A stretch of 64,000 bases of DNA from Thalassobaculum fulvum (GTDB taxonomy: Bacteria > Pseudomonadota > Alphaproteobacteria > Thalassobaculales > Thalassobaculaceae): NCBI RefSeq assembly GCF_014652915.1, contig NZ_BMZS01000004.1, forward strand, positions 186,001-250,000. The letters run 5' to 3'. A model generated the notes under the pieces. That model was given only the letters and a program-made list of their open reading frames with translations, did not search any database and had not been told where the DNA came from. Made by a program: the position numbers and the translations under genes. The number at the start of each line of letters is the position of its first letter. Position 1 is the stretch's first letter. Positions 1 to 8,205 of the stretch are shown here, piece by piece.

Positions 1-2
1 TC

Positions 3-740
3 GAACGGCTGGGCGGCCGCTACGTCACCGGCGAGGACGTCGGCACCTCGGTCGCCGACCTCGAGGTCGTGCGCACCGCGACGGCCCATGTCGCGGGCAT
101 CCCCGAAGGCGGCGCCGGCGATCCGTCACCGGCCACCGCGTTCGGCGTGTTCGTGGGCATCCAGGCCGCGGCAAGGCGGCGGCTCGGCGGCGACAGCCTC
201 GCCGGGCTGAGGGTCGCGGTCCAGGGGCTGGGCCATGTCGGGCTGTGCCTCGCCGAGCACCTGGCCGACGCCGGCGCGGAGCTGGTCGTCGCCGACCTCG
301 CCGCCGAGCGCGTCGAGACCGCGGTCGGGCGCTACGGCGCCCGCGCCGTCGCGCCGGCCCGGATACATGCGGAGCCGGTCGAGGTATTCGCACCCTGCGC
401 CATGGGGGCCGTCCTCAACGACGAGACGATCCCGGAGCTGCGGGCGCCGGTGGTGGCGGGCTCGGCCAACAACCAGCTCGCCGAAGCCCGCCACGGGGCG
501 GCACTGGCCGAGCGCGGGGTGCTGTACGCGCCGGACTACGCGATCAACGCCGGCGGCATCATCAACGTGAGCCACGAGTCGACGCGCACTGGACGCCCCT
601 ACGACCGGCAGGCGGCGTTCGCCCGCATCGCCCGGATCCACGACACCCTGGAACGGATCTTCGAGATCGCCGACGCCGAGCGCATCCCGACCTCGACCGC
701 TGCCGACCGGCTGGCCGAGGAGCGCCTGCGGGCGGCGTGA
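3..740 (+). CDS. Leucine/branched-chain amino acid dehydrogenase (5' end missing)
   Basis: The C-terminal two thirds of a Glu/Leu/Phe/Val dehydrogenase; the reading frame is open to the window edge, so the start lies outside. The enzyme oxidatively deaminates branched-chain amino acids to 2-oxo acids with NAD+ in the cytoplasm. Seen: the segment LGGRYVTGEDVGTSVADLE just inside the edge, typical of leucine dehydrogenases, the Rossmann nucleotide motif GLGHVG at about residue 75 of the visible part, then FAPCAMGAVLND, AGSANNQLAE and YAPDYAINAGGIINV, all in the order and spacing known for leucine dehydrogenase. Phenylalanine or valine preference cannot be excluded, because specificity residues upstream are missing. 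The following small gene begins 78 bases later on the same strand. Confidence 0.88.
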   Translation, partial: ERLGGRYVTGEDVGTSVADLEVVRTATAHVAGIPEGGAGDPSPATAFGVFVGIQAAARRRLGGDSLAGLRVAVQGLGHVGLCLAEHLADAGAELVVADLAAERVETAVGRYGARAVAPARIHAEPVEVFAPCAMGAVLNDETIPELRAPVVAGSANNQLAEARHGAALAERGVLYAPDYAINAGGIINVSHESTRTGRPYDRQAAFARIARIHDTLERIFEIADAERIPTSTAADRLAEERLRAA

Positions 741-818
741 CCGACTTTGCGCTGGATCAATGCCGGAACGGCGGCCCTGGCCGATTATGCTGCAGCCGTG
801 TGCCCCGAGGAGCCGACC

Positions 819-1061
819 ATGACCGAGACCGTCCTGGACCTGCCGGACCGATCGCCCATCGCCCGACTGAGCCGGGCCGTCGCCGACTGGTTCGCCCCGG
901 TTCGGGCCGCCGGGCTCGACCTGGAACTGCAGCCGGCCGGCGACACCGATATCCAGATCGACCGGTGCGGCGACACCCTGACGATCCGCGGCGCCGTCGT
1001 GACGATCCGCCGGCCGGAGGAGCCGGCCGCCCTCGCCGGCTCCCGCAAGCTCTACTACTGA
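819..1061 (+). CDS. Hypothetical protein, 80 aa
   Basis: A small cytoplasmic protein that I do not recognise. The ATG at 819 is chosen over an upstream in-frame TTG at 747 because GAGGAG lies about 7 bases before it. The protein starts MTETVLDLPDRSPIARLS and ends RRPEEPAALAGSRKLYY. The middle (LELQPAGDTDIQIDRCGDTL) looks like a short beta-rich segment; there is no membrane segment or signal peptide. It follows the leucine dehydrogenase on the same strand and ends 6 bases from the convergent amn stop. Coding status rests on the ribosome binding site and codon use in keeping with the neighbours. Confidence 0.5.
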   Translation: MTETVLDLPDRSPIARLSRAVADWFAPVRAAGLDLELQPAGDTDIQIDRCGDTLTIRGAVVTIRRPEEPAALAGSRKLYY

Positions 1062-1067
1062 CGCCGG

Positions 1068-2540
1068 CTACTGCAGGGGCACCTCGTTGAAGCTGCGCAG
1101 CTTGCGGGAATGCAGCTGCTCCGGCGGCAGCGCCCGCAGCAGTTCCATGGTCCGAAACCCGATGTCCAGGTGCTGCGCCACCTGCCGACGGTAGAAGTCG
1201 TCGGCCATACCCGGCAGCTTGAGCTCGCCGTGCAGCGGCTTGTCGGAGACGCACAGCAGCGTCCCGTACGGCACCCGGAACCGGAAGCCGTTGGCGGCGA
1301 CCGTGGCGCTCTCCATGTCGAGGGCGATCGCCCGCGACAGCGACAGCGCCCGGTCCGGCTCGTGCTGCTCGCGCAGTTCCCAGTTGCGGTTGTCGGTCGA
1401 CGCCACGGTGCCGGTGCGCATGATCCGCTTCACCCCGACCGGATCGAGGCCGGTGACGTCGGCCACCGCCTGCTCCAGCGACTGCTGGACCTCGGCCAGG
1501 GCCGGGATCGGCACCCAGACCGGCAGGTCGTCGTCGAGCACGTGGTCGTCCCGATGGTAGGCGTGCGCCAGCACGTAGTCGCCGAGCCGCTGGGTGTTCC
1601 TGAGGCCGGCGCAGTGTCCCAGCATGACCCAGGCGTTCGGCCGCAGCACCGCCACGTGGTCGGTGATGGTCTTGGCGTTCGACGGCCCGACCCCGATGTT
1701 GACCATCGTCACGCCCTGGTTGTCGTCGCGGACCAGATGGTAGGCCGGCATCTGCGGGGCCCGGGACGCCGGCACCCCGACCGCCGTGCCGTCCTTGCGC
1801 AACACCCGGCCACCGGGCTCGACGAAGGCGACGTAGCCGCTGCCGGGATCGCGGACCAGCGCCTCGGCCCGCTGCACGAAGCCGTCGACGTAGACCTGGT
1901 AGTTGGTGAACAGCACGAAGTTCTGGAAGTGCTCGGGCGCCGTGCCGCAATAGTGGCGCAGGCGGTGCAGCGAGTAGTCGACCCGCGGCGCCGTGAACAG
2001 GCCGAGCGGCAGCGGCTCGCCGGGCTCCGGCGCGAGTTCGCCGTTGACGATCCGGTCGTCCATCAGGGCCAGCGCCGGCATGTCGAAGTGCCGCTTCAGC
2101 CGGGTCATCGCGGCGGCGTCGAAGCCGTCGCCCACCACCATCCCGTCCGGGAACGCGAACGGCAGCGGAATCGGCGTGTCGGACAGGCACACCTCGATCG
2201 GGGCGCCGTGGTTCTCGATGATCCGGGCGAACTGCTTCCGGAGATGCGGGCCGAACAGGTCGATCCGGGTGAAGGTGCCCTCGTACACGCCGGGCTGGTC
2301 GGCGAACCCGAAGGTGGCGAGCGGCCGATGCGCCTGCTCGTCGTCGACCACCAGCCGGGCCATCGGATAGACCGCCCGGGTCCGCCCCTCCAACCCGCCC
2401 GACTCGAACGTCCGGAACCGCGACTGCAGGAACTCGACCTGCCGCCGGTAGAGCCGGTCCAGCTCGGCGACCACGCCGGCTGCGTCGCGGCAGACCACCG
2501 GTGGCTCGGCCGATGCGCGGGCAACGTTCGAGGCGTCCAT
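1068..2540 (-). CDS. amn: AMP nucleosidase
   Basis: Hydrolyses AMP to adenine and ribose 5-phosphate and so adjusts the adenylate pool in the cytoplasm. The 490-residue length is normal for the proteobacterial long form. An N-terminal regulatory domain (about residues 1-200, with RAVYPMARLVVDD and VYEGTFTRIDLFGPHL) is followed by a nucleoside phosphorylase-like domain with NIGVGPSNAKTITDH, MLGHCAGLRNTQRLGDYVLA and the late ALDMESATVAANGFRFRVPY segment, the MES glutamate being the usual nucleoside contact. The frame is open upstream for another 380 bases, but homology starts at the ATG at 2540; that upstream part overlaps the riboswitch on the other strand and is not conserved in this family. 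No strong Shine-Dalgarno is visible. It is transcribed away from the riboswitch-controlled gene. Confidence 0.92.
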   Translation of the reverse strand: MDASNVARASAEPPVVCRDAAGVVAELDRLYRRQVEFLQSRFRTFESGGLEGRTRAVYPMARLVVDDEQAHRPLATFGFADQPGVYEGTFTRIDLFGPHLRKQFARIIENHGAPIEVCLSDTPIPLPFAFPDGMVVGDGFDAAAMTRLKRHFDMPALALMDDRIVNGELAPEPGEPLPLGLFTAPRVDYSLHRLRHYCGTAPEHFQNFVLFTNYQVYVDGFVQRAEALVRDPGSGYVAFVEPGGRVLRKDGTAVGVPASRAPQMPAYHLVRDDNQGVTMVNIGVGPSNAKTITDHVAVLRPNAWVMLGHCAGLRNTQRLGDYVLAHAYHRDDHVLDDDLPVWVPIPALAEVQQSLEQAVADVTGLDPVGVKRIMRTGTVASTDNRNWELREQHEPDRALSLSRAIALDMESATVAANGFRFRVPYGTLLCVSDKPLHGELKLPGMADDFYRRQVAQHLDIGFRTMELLRALPPEQLHSRKLRSFNEVPLQ

Positions 2541-2665
2541 GGCAGGTTCGTCCGGTCCGGTTGCGGGGCCGGATTTTATCACGGACAAAGTCTGCGCGAC
2601 CACGCGGACGGCAGCCGAAATCCGTCGTTGATCGCGGGCACCGGTCGCCCGAGAATGCCGCCCGG
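2541..2665. other. Divergent promoter region between amn and the riboswitch
   Basis: About 125 bases with no gene between the amn start and the cobalamin riboswitch. Promoters for both directions must lie here. A short AT-richer patch (ggattttatcacgg) lies at about 2570-2583. I see no clear operator. Confidence 0.35.
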
Positions 2666-2855
2666 CGGTGCCGTCCGAGCGGACGCGGAGACGGCACAAT
2701 AGGGAACACGGTGAGGCGTACCCATCAGGGGCCGATGCCGTGGCTGCCCCCGCAACTGTGAGCGCCGAGCGTCGCCCTGCATGCCACTGCCGCGGACCGG
2801 GTCCGGGTGGGAAGGCTGGGCGAGCCGCGACGACGCGCGAGCCAGGAGACCTGCC
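2666..2855 (+). promoter_or_regulatory. Cobalamin (B12) riboswitch
   Basis: RNA element that binds adenosylcobalamin and shuts off the downstream gene. The conserved boxes appear in order: AATAGGGAACACGGTG near 2698-2713, the B12 box GCCGTGGCTGCCCCCGCAAC at about 2737, GCCACTG near 2783, GGGAAGG near 2809, and GCCAGGAGACCTGCC at 2841-2855. The flanking GGTGCCGTCC / GGACGCGGAGACGGCAC can form the outer and first stems. It ends about 50 bases before the start of the HupE/UreJ gene and lies on the same strand, so control of that gene is the natural reading. The ends are approximate. Confidence 0.93.
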
Positions 2856-2905
2856 GCCGCCCACGAAACCCCAATGGTCGTCGGGTGGACGACCGAGGAG
2901 ATTAC

Positions 2906-3541
2906 ATGATGCATTCACGTCGCGCCCTGGCGCTCGTTCCCGTCGTCCTGGCCGCCTCGGCGTCGCCGGCCCTGGCCCACCACGCGATGGGCGGCCAGGT
3001 TCCCGATACCCTCGCGACCGGCCTGCTGTCGGGCCTCGGCCATCCGGTGATCGGCGTCGATCACCTGGCGTTCGTGGTCGCCGCCGGAGTCGCGGCGGCG
3101 TTCACCGGCAACCGCCTGCTTTCGCCGCTGGCCTTCGTGGCCGCCACCGTGGCCGGCTGCCTCCTGCAGGTGGCGGGCACCGCGCTCCCGGCCGCCGAGT
3201 TCGTGATCGCGCTGTCGGTCGTGGCGATCGGCGCGGTCGTGCTGTCCGGCCGGTCGATCGGCAGCCCGGCCCTGCTCGGCCTGTTCGCGCTCGCCGGGCT
3301 GTTCCACGGCTGGGCCTACGGCCAGAGCATCGTCGGTGCCGAGCCGACTCCGCTGCTGGCCTACCTCGCCGGCTTCTCGGCGGTCCAGTACGGCATCGCC
3401 GTCGCCGCCGGGCTGCTGGCCGTGCGGCTGTGGAAGGCGGCCGGGCCCGAAGCCGTCCGGCCGCGCCTCGCCGGTGCGGTGGTCGCGGGCATCGGCCTGA
3501 CGTTCTTCCTGGAGCAGGTCGAGAGCCTGATCCTGGCCTGA
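2906..3541 (+). CDS. HupE/UreJ-family transporter, probable cobalt permease
   Basis: A 211-residue inner-membrane protein of the HupE/UreJ family, whose members move nickel or cobalt. Seen: a signal peptide (about residues 1-25, ending SPALA) directly before HHAMGG, a likely N-terminal metal-binding stretch; the family signature HPVIGVDHLAF near residue 50; a second signature LFHGWAYGQS near 133; about six hydrophobic segments. GAGGAG lies 5 bases before the ATG at 2906, with a second ATG right after it. The upstream cobalamin riboswitch argues for cobalt as substrate, since B12-repressed HupE proteins are predicted cobalt importers; that is inference from comparative genomics. No hydrogenase or urease genes lie nearby. 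Confidence 0.85.
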   Translation: MMHSRRALALVPVVLAASASPALAHHAMGGQVPDTLATGLLSGLGHPVIGVDHLAFVVAAGVAAAFTGNRLLSPLAFVAATVAGCLLQVAGTALPAAEFVIALSVVAIGAVVLSGRSIGSPALLGLFALAGLFHGWAYGQSIVGAEPTPLLAYLAGFSAVQYGIAVAAGLLAVRLWKAAGPEAVRPRLAGAVVAGIGLTFFLEQVESLILA

Positions 3542-3544
3542 CGC

Positions 3545-3560
3545 GGACCCTCACGGGTCC
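3545..3560 (+). terminator. Short hairpin after the HupE gene
   Basis: A perfect 6-base stem GGACCC / GGGTCC around the loop TCAC, starting three bases after the stop codon of the HupE/UreJ gene. There is no T-run behind it, so it is at best a weak or factor-assisted terminator. Confidence 0.3.
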
Positions 3561-3732
3561 TGGCGACGGACGGCGGCGGCAGCGACGCCGTCGTCCGACC
3601 GGCCGGTCATATGACGATACGACTCGGCGAACATAGATTCGAAAACCGGTCAATCTTGATCTTTTGAAATTCGGGGAGCCTGATACCGGTCCTTTCGGGG
3701 GAAAGTTCCGTCACGGCACGGAGTCACCGGTC

Positions 3733-4950
3733 TTGCTCTATTCCCTGTACGAGACCCAGCGGGCGCTGCTCGCCCCGGTCCGCCTGCTCACCCAGACCAC
3801 CGTCGCCTTGAACGGCCACCCGCTCGCCCCGTTGTCCTATCTGGCCTTCGGCCGCGCCCTCGAGGCGGGAGTCGAGGTGCTGGACGGGATGATCAAGCAC
3901 CGCGGCAAGCCGGACTGGGAGATCGACACGGCGGACACGCCGGACGGACCGGTCGCCGTCGCGTTCGAGCCGGTGCTGTCGACGCCGTTCTGCGATCTCG
4001 TCCACGTCCGCCGCGAGACGTCCCGAAGCGATCCGAAGGTCCTGCTGGTCGCACCGATGTCGGGCCACTTCTCGACGCTGCTGCGCGGCACCGTGAAGGC
4101 ACTGATCGCCGACCACGACGTGTACGTCACCGACTGGATCGACGCCCGTGGCATCTCGCTCAGCCAGGGCGCGTTCCACCTGGACGACTATATCGGCGTC
4201 CTGATGGACTTCATGCGGCATCTGGCGCCCGACCTGCACGTGATCGCGGTCTGCCAGCCGGCCCCGATTACGCTGGCGACGGTGGCGCTGCTGGCCGACC
4301 AGGAGGACCCGGCGCAGCCGGCGTCGATGACCCTGATGGGCGGGCCGATCGACCCGGACGGCGCGCCGACCGTGGTCACCCAGCTCGCCGATGCCCGCGA
4401 CATGAGCTGGTTCGAGACCCGCTGCATCACCACCGTGCCGCCCTACTACCCGGGCGCGCACCGGCGGGTGTATCCGGGATTTCTGCAGATCGGCGCGTTC
4501 ATCGCCATGAACCCGGACCGGCATTTCGCCGCCCATCTGCAGATGTTCCGCCACCTGGTCGAGGGCGACGGCGAGTCCGCGGAAGGCAAGCAGCGGTTCT
4601 ACGACGAGTACCTGTCGGTGATGGACGTGCCGGCCGAGTACTACCTCGAGACCGTGCAGCGGGTGTTCAAGGAGCGCCAGCTGCCGCGCGGCGTCATGCG
4701 GTGGCGCGGCCTGCCGGTCCGGCCCGAGGCGATCCGCAGGACCGCCCTGCTGACGATCGAGGGCGAGTTGGACGATATCTCGGCCCCCGGCCAGACGCTG
4801 GCGGCCCATCGCATGACCCCGAACATCCCGGAGGCGCGCCGACGCGACCACCTGGAACCCAGGGTCGGGCACTACGGCATCTTCAACGGCCGCAAGTGGC
4901 GGGAGAACATCGCCCCGACCATCGGCCGCTTCATCAGGGACGTCGGCTGA
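3733..4950 (+). CDS. phaZ: Intracellular polyhydroxyalkanoate depolymerase
   Basis: Degrades stored polyhydroxybutyrate granules to hydroxyacids for use under carbon shortage. The 405-residue protein follows the intracellular PhaZ pattern throughout: N-terminal LLYSLYETQRALLAP, the central VLLVAPMSGHFSTLLRGTV, TDWIDARGISLSQGAFHLDDY, the nucleophile elbow AVCQPAPI, where a cysteine takes the place of serine as in this subfamily, MGGPID, then GELDDISAPGQT for the acid and RVGHYGIFNGRKW for the histidine. I chose the TTG at 3733 because family members begin at this LYxLYExQ segment and GGAG lies about 10 bases upstream; a longer TTG start at 3664 is possible. The last codons overlap the next gene. 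Confidence 0.9.
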   Translation: MLYSLYETQRALLAPVRLLTQTTVALNGHPLAPLSYLAFGRALEAGVEVLDGMIKHRGKPDWEIDTADTPDGPVAVAFEPVLSTPFCDLVHVRRETSRSDPKVLLVAPMSGHFSTLLRGTVKALIADHDVYVTDWIDARGISLSQGAFHLDDYIGVLMDFMRHLAPDLHVIAVCQPAPITLATVALLADQEDPAQPASMTLMGGPIDPDGAPTVVTQLADARDMSWFETRCITTVPPYYPGAHRRVYPGFLQIGAFIAMNPDRHFAAHLQMFRHLVEGDGESAEGKQRFYDEYLSVMDVPAEYYLETVQRVFKERQLPRGVMRWRGLPVRPEAIRRTALLTIEGELDDISAPGQTLAAHRMTPNIPEARRRDHLEPRVGHYGIFNGRKWRENIAPTIGRFIRDVG

Positions 4951-5450
4951 CGGACTATCCGATCGCGGCGGTCGACGACGGCCGCTGGGCGGGGCGGCTG
5001 GCGCTCGGCCCGGTGCCGGCGGAGGACGGCGATGCCACTGCCATTGCCGAATGGGGCGCGTCCTGCGTGCTCGGCCTGACGACGCCCGGCGAGGCCGCCG
5101 CCCTCGGCTGGGGCGATATCGCCGGCCGGTTCGCGGCACTCGGGATCCCCTGGCTGAACGCGCCGATCGAGGACTTCACCGCACCCGACACCGGCTTCGA
5201 ACGGCGCTGGCCGGCGATCCTGGACCGGCTGCTCGCCCGGCTCGCCGCCGGAGAGCGTGTGCTGGTGCATTGCCGAGGCGGAAAGGGGCGCAGCGGTACG
5301 GTGACGGCGGCGCTACTGGTCGCGGGCGGCATGACGCCCGACGCCGCGATCGCGGCGGTACGGCGGGTCCGTCCGGGCGCCATCGAGACACCCGAACAGG
5401 AAGCCTGGATACGTCGGCTGGCGACCACCGGCGCGACCGGCCCGGACTGA
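4947..5450 (+). CDS. Protein-tyrosine/dual-specificity phosphatase-like protein
   Basis: A cytoplasmic cysteine phosphatase of about 167 residues related to the CDKN3/dual-specificity group. The catalytic loop VHCRGGKGRSGTV (the HCxxGxxRS/T signature: cysteine nucleophile, phosphate-binding arginine) lies near residue 110, and an upstream aspartate in NAPIEDFTAP fits the general acid position. The frame has no ATG, GTG or TTG before the conserved first strand. The best start is a CTG at 4947 whose last two bases are the first two of the phaZ TGA, with AGGGA six bases upstream. That makes it a translationally coupled, non-standard start. Its substrate is unknown; coupling to phaZ suggests a regulatory link to PHA use, which is inference. 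Confidence 0.75.
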   Translation: MTDYPIAAVDDGRWAGRLALGPVPAEDGDATAIAEWGASCVLGLTTPGEAAALGWGDIAGRFAALGIPWLNAPIEDFTAPDTGFERRWPAILDRLLARLAAGERVLVHCRGGKGRSGTVTAALLVAGGMTPDAAIAAVRRVRPGAIETPEQEAWIRRLATTGATGPD

Positions 5451-5474
5451 ACGGCTCGGGCCGAAAGGCTCGGG

Positions 5475-5507
5475 CCGGCGCCGGCGCGAACAGGGCGCCG
5501 ACGCCGG
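5475..5507. terminator. Hairpin between convergent genes
   Basis: A 13-base stem with one mismatch, CCGGCGCCGGCGC (5475-5487) with GCGCCGACGCCGG (5495-5507), loop of 7 bases, placed between the ends of the phosphatase gene and the convergent RidA gene. It could work in both directions. There is no clear T-run. Confidence 0.45.
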
Positions 5508-5516
5508 TCCGTCCCG

Positions 5517-5873
5517 TCACTTCACGGCGGCGATGACGCCGATCTCGACGGTGTACTGCGGCGCCGCCAGCCGGGGCGACTCCACACAGGCGCGCGCCGG
5601 GGCATGGCCGGCCGGCACCCAGGCGTCCCACACGCCGTTCATCTCGGCGAAATCGTCCATCGAGTTCAGCCAGATGGTCGCCGACAGGACGTGCTCCTTG
5701 TCGCTGCCCGCCTCGGCCAGCAGCGCGTCGATGCGGCCGAGGATGTCCTTCGTCTGCTCGGCGACGCTCTTGCCGCCGGCGCCCTGGGCCACCTGGCCGG
5801 CGAGATAGACCGTGCCGCCGTGAACCACGCCCTGGCTCATCCGGGTCGCGGTCTGGAAGCGCTTGATGCTCAT
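5517..5873 (-). CDS. RidA/YjgF-family protein
   Basis: A 118-residue protein of the RidA (YjgF/YER057c/UK114) family; members hydrolyse reactive enamine/imine intermediates or have pathway-specific roles. Seen: [15 protein letters not shown], the central [20 protein letters not shown], and C-terminal [20 protein letters not shown]. The arginine of PARACVES is the residue that binds the carboxylate in active RidA proteins. Start ATG at 5873 with AGAGGGA about 8 bases upstream. It is the only gene on its strand here, divergent from the acyl-CoA dehydrogenase, with 91 bases between the two starts. Confidence 0.87.
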   Translation of the reverse strand: MSIKRFQTATRMSQGVVHGGTVYLAGQVAQGAGGKSVAEQTKDILGRIDALLAEAGSDKEHVLSATIWLNSMDDFAEMNGVWDAWVPAGHAPARACVESPRLAAPQYTVEIGVIAAVK

Positions 5874-5964
5874 TGGATGTTTCCCTCTTCTTCGGGGTCT
5901 GGTGCGTTGCGCCGCGGCGCGGCGGCGGTATCTTAGGCGGTCGAAACCAGCCGAGCGACCCCCC

Positions 5965-7167
5965 ATGGACTTCCATCTTCCCGCCGAGGTCGAGGCCTAT
6001 CGCGCCAAGGTCCGCGCGTTCGTCGGCGAGCACATCCTTCCGCTCGAAGCCGACCCGTCAGCCTATGACGAGCACGACAACATCCGGCTCGACCGCCTGG
6101 AGACGGTTCGCGCCAAGGTCAAGGCAGCCGGACTCTGGGCGCCGCAGATGCCGCGCGAGATGGGCGGTCTCGGGTTCGACCAGATCGGCATGGCAGCGGC
6201 CTACGAGGAGATGAACCGGTCGATCTTCGGGCCGGCCTGCTTCAACTGCGCCGCCCCCGACGACGGCAACATGTACGTGCTGAACCGGGTCGCCACGCCG
6301 GACCAGAAGCAGCGCTGGCTGAAGCCGATCGTCGACGGCGCGGTTCGCTCGGCCTTCGTGATGACCGAGCCGTCGCCCGGCGCCGGATCCGACCCGGGCA
6401 TGATGCTGACCAGGGCCGAGCCGGCCGGCAACGACCGCTGGAAGGTCACCGGTCGCAAGTGGTTCATCACCGGGGCCGAGGAAGCCACCCATTTCATCCT
6501 GATCGCCCGCACCTCGGACGACGCCCGCAAGGGGCTGTCGGCCTTCATGTTCCACAAGGACCAGCCGGGCTGGCGGATCATCCGGCGGATCCCGATCATG
6601 GGTCCGGAGGAGCACGGTGGTCACTGCGAGATCGAGTTCGAGGGGCTGGAGATCGACGACAAGGACCGGCTGATGGAGGTCGGCGACGGCCTCAAGCTGA
6701 CCCAGATCCGGCTCGGCACCGCACGCCTGACCCACTGCATGCGCTGGCTCGGCCTCGCCAAGCGCTCGATGGAGATCGCCATCGAGTACGCCGAGCGCCG
6801 CGAGGGCTTCGGCATCCGGCTGGCCGACCGCGAGACCGTCCAGACCATGCTCGGCGACCTCGCCTACAAGATCGAGATCGGCCGGCTGCTGACCATGAAG
6901 GCGGCCTGGAAGCTGGCGAACGGCGACTTCGCCCGCAAGGAGGTGTCGATGGCGAAGATCCACGTCGCCGACACCCTGCAGGAGGCGGTCGACGTCGGCA
7001 TCCAGATCAACGGCGCGCGCGGCTACTCCAAGGACACGCCGCTGGAGTGGATCTACCGCTACGCTCGCCAGGCCCGCCTGGTCGACGGCGCCTCCGAGGT
7101 CCACAAGATGGTGCTGGCCCGGTTCTACCAGAAGGAGCGCGGCGACTTCTGGTCCTGGGGCGTCTAG
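5965..7167 (+). CDS. Acyl-CoA dehydrogenase (ACAD10/11, LvaC-like)
   Basis: A 400-residue flavoprotein dehydrogenase. The N-terminal helical domain (about 1-120) is followed by the FAD-contacting [17 protein letters not shown] and [15 protein letters not shown], and the C-terminal domain has [22 protein letters not shown] and the late [18 protein letters not shown]. It forms a tight set with the next two genes (3-base gap, then 1-base overlap). In animals the same two enzyme domains are fused in ACAD10/ACAD11, and in Pseudomonas the separate LvaC dehydrogenase acts with the kinase LvaA and its small partner LvaB to turn 4-phosphorylated acyl-CoA into 3-hydroxyacyl-CoA. I infer the same job here. 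An ordinary acyl-CoA dehydrogenase role remains possible. Confidence 0.9.
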   Translation: MDFHLPAEVEAYRAKVRAFVGEHILPLEADPSAYDEHDNIRLDRLETVRAKVKAAGLWAPQMPREMGGLGFDQIGMAAAYEEMNRSIFGPACFNCAAPDDGNMYVLNRVATPDQKQRWLKPIVDGAVRSAFVMTEPSPGAGSDPGMMLTRAEPAGNDRWKVTGRKWFITGAEEATHFILIARTSDDARKGLSAFMFHKDQPGWRIIRRIPIMGPEEHGGHCEIEFEGLEIDDKDRLMEVGDGLKLTQIRLGTARLTHCMRWLGLAKRSMEIAIEYAERREGFGIRLADRETVQTMLGDLAYKIEIGRLLTMKAAWKLANGDFARKEVSMAKIHVADTLQEAVDVGIQINGARGYSKDTPLEWIYRYARQARLVDGASEVHKMVLARFYQKERGDFWSWGV

Positions 7168-7170
7168 CCG

Positions 7171-8205
7171 ATGCAGGGCGAGGCGCTGGAGGCACTCGGC
7201 CGCTGGATCGCCGGAGCCCTCGGGGCCTCGGAGATCCGGCTGACCGAACCGGCCAAGATGCCGGGCGGCGCAATCCAGGAGAACTGGACCTTCGACGCCC
7301 TGGTGACCGACGGGCCGCACGCCGGAACCCTCGGGCTGGTCCTGCGCACCGACGCGCCGTCGGGCGTCTCGGCCAGCCGCACCAAGGTCGAGGAGTACGC
7401 CCTGCTGAAGGCGGCCTTCGCGGCCGGGGTGACGGTTCCGGAGCCGCTCGCCGCCGATCCTGCCGGCGACCTGCTCGGCAAGCCCTTCTACCTGATGCGC
7501 CGGGCCGCCGGCACCGCCAACCCGCGCACCCTGGCGCGGGATCCGGCGCTCGATCCGCACCGCGCCGCACTGACCGAGGCGATCGGACGGGAGCTCGCGC
7601 GCATCCACTCGATCGTGCCGCCGCGCCCCGACCTCGCGTTCCTGGACGCCGACGCCGGGCCGCCGGCCCGCCGCCGGGTCGCCGAGTTCCTGGCGCAGCT
7701 CGACGCCCTGCCCCGGCCCTACCCGGTGCTCGAATGGGCGACCCGCTGGCTCGACCGCAACGCGCCGGAGACCGCTGCCGCCGCGCTCGGCCACGGCGAC
7801 TTCCGCTGCGGCAACCTGATGGTCGACGCGACCGAGGGGCCTGTCGTGACGGCGGTGCTGGACTGGGAGTTCGCGAGCTGGTCGGACCCGCTCGAGGACA
7901 TCGGCTGGCTGTGCGCGCGCTGCTGGCGGTTCGGCGCCGACGACCGGCCGGTCGGCGGGATCGGCGAGCGGGCCGACTTCCAGCGCGGCTACGAGGCCGA
8001 GTCCGGCCGCAGGCTCGACTGGGCGGCCGTCCCGTACTGGGAGGTCCTCGGCACCGTGCGCTGGGCGATCATCGCCCTGCAGCAGGGCGAACGGCACCTG
8101 TCCGGCCGCGAGTTCTCCATGGAACTGGCGCTGACCGCACGCAAGGCGGCCGAGATGGAATACGACCTGCTGACCCAGATACGGGCGATCGAGGAGGCTG
8201 CGTGA
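7171..8205 (+). CDS. APH-family kinase, LvaA-like (4-hydroxyacyl-CoA kinase candidate)
   Basis: A 344-residue small-molecule kinase of the aminoglycoside phosphotransferase / choline kinase fold. Seen: an N-lobe with VLRTDAPSG and a conserved glutamate in KVEEYALLKAAF, the Brenner-type catalytic motif LGHGDFRCGNLMV near residue 210 with aspartate and asparagine in place, and the metal-binding VLDWEFASWSDPLEDIGWL some 22 residues later. It is not likely to be an antibiotic resistance enzyme: its partner genes are an acyl-CoA dehydrogenase and a DUF6285 protein, the arrangement known from levulinate/4-hydroxyacid degradation (LvaA). The start ATG lies 3 bases after the previous stop. Confidence 0.88.
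   Translation: MQGEALEALGRWIAGALGASEIRLTEPAKMPGGAIQENWTFDALVTDGPHAGTLGLVLRTDAPSGVSASRTKVEEYALLKAAFAAGVTVPEPLAADPAGDLLGKPFYLMRRAAGTANPRTLARDPALDPHRAALTEAIGRELARIHSIVPPRPDLAFLDADAGPPARRRVAEFLAQLDALPRPYPVLEWATRWLDRNAPETAAAALGHGDFRCGNLMVDATEGPVVTAVLDWEFASWSDPLEDIGWLCARCWRFGADDRPVGGIGERADFQRGYEAESGRRLDWAAVPYWEVLGTVRWAIIALQQGERHLSGREFSMELALTARKAAEMEYDLLTQIRAIEEAA

Noticed and set aside
757-2709. Long minus-strand frame (650 codons) across amn
   Set aside because: It is another frame of amn, rich in Arg/Gly/Ala/Pro without domain motifs; the amn frame carries all family motifs.
7171-8205. Aminoglycoside resistance gene
   Set aside because: The kinase fold is shared, but tight linkage to acyl-CoA dehydrogenase and DUF6285 genes points to acyl-CoA metabolism.
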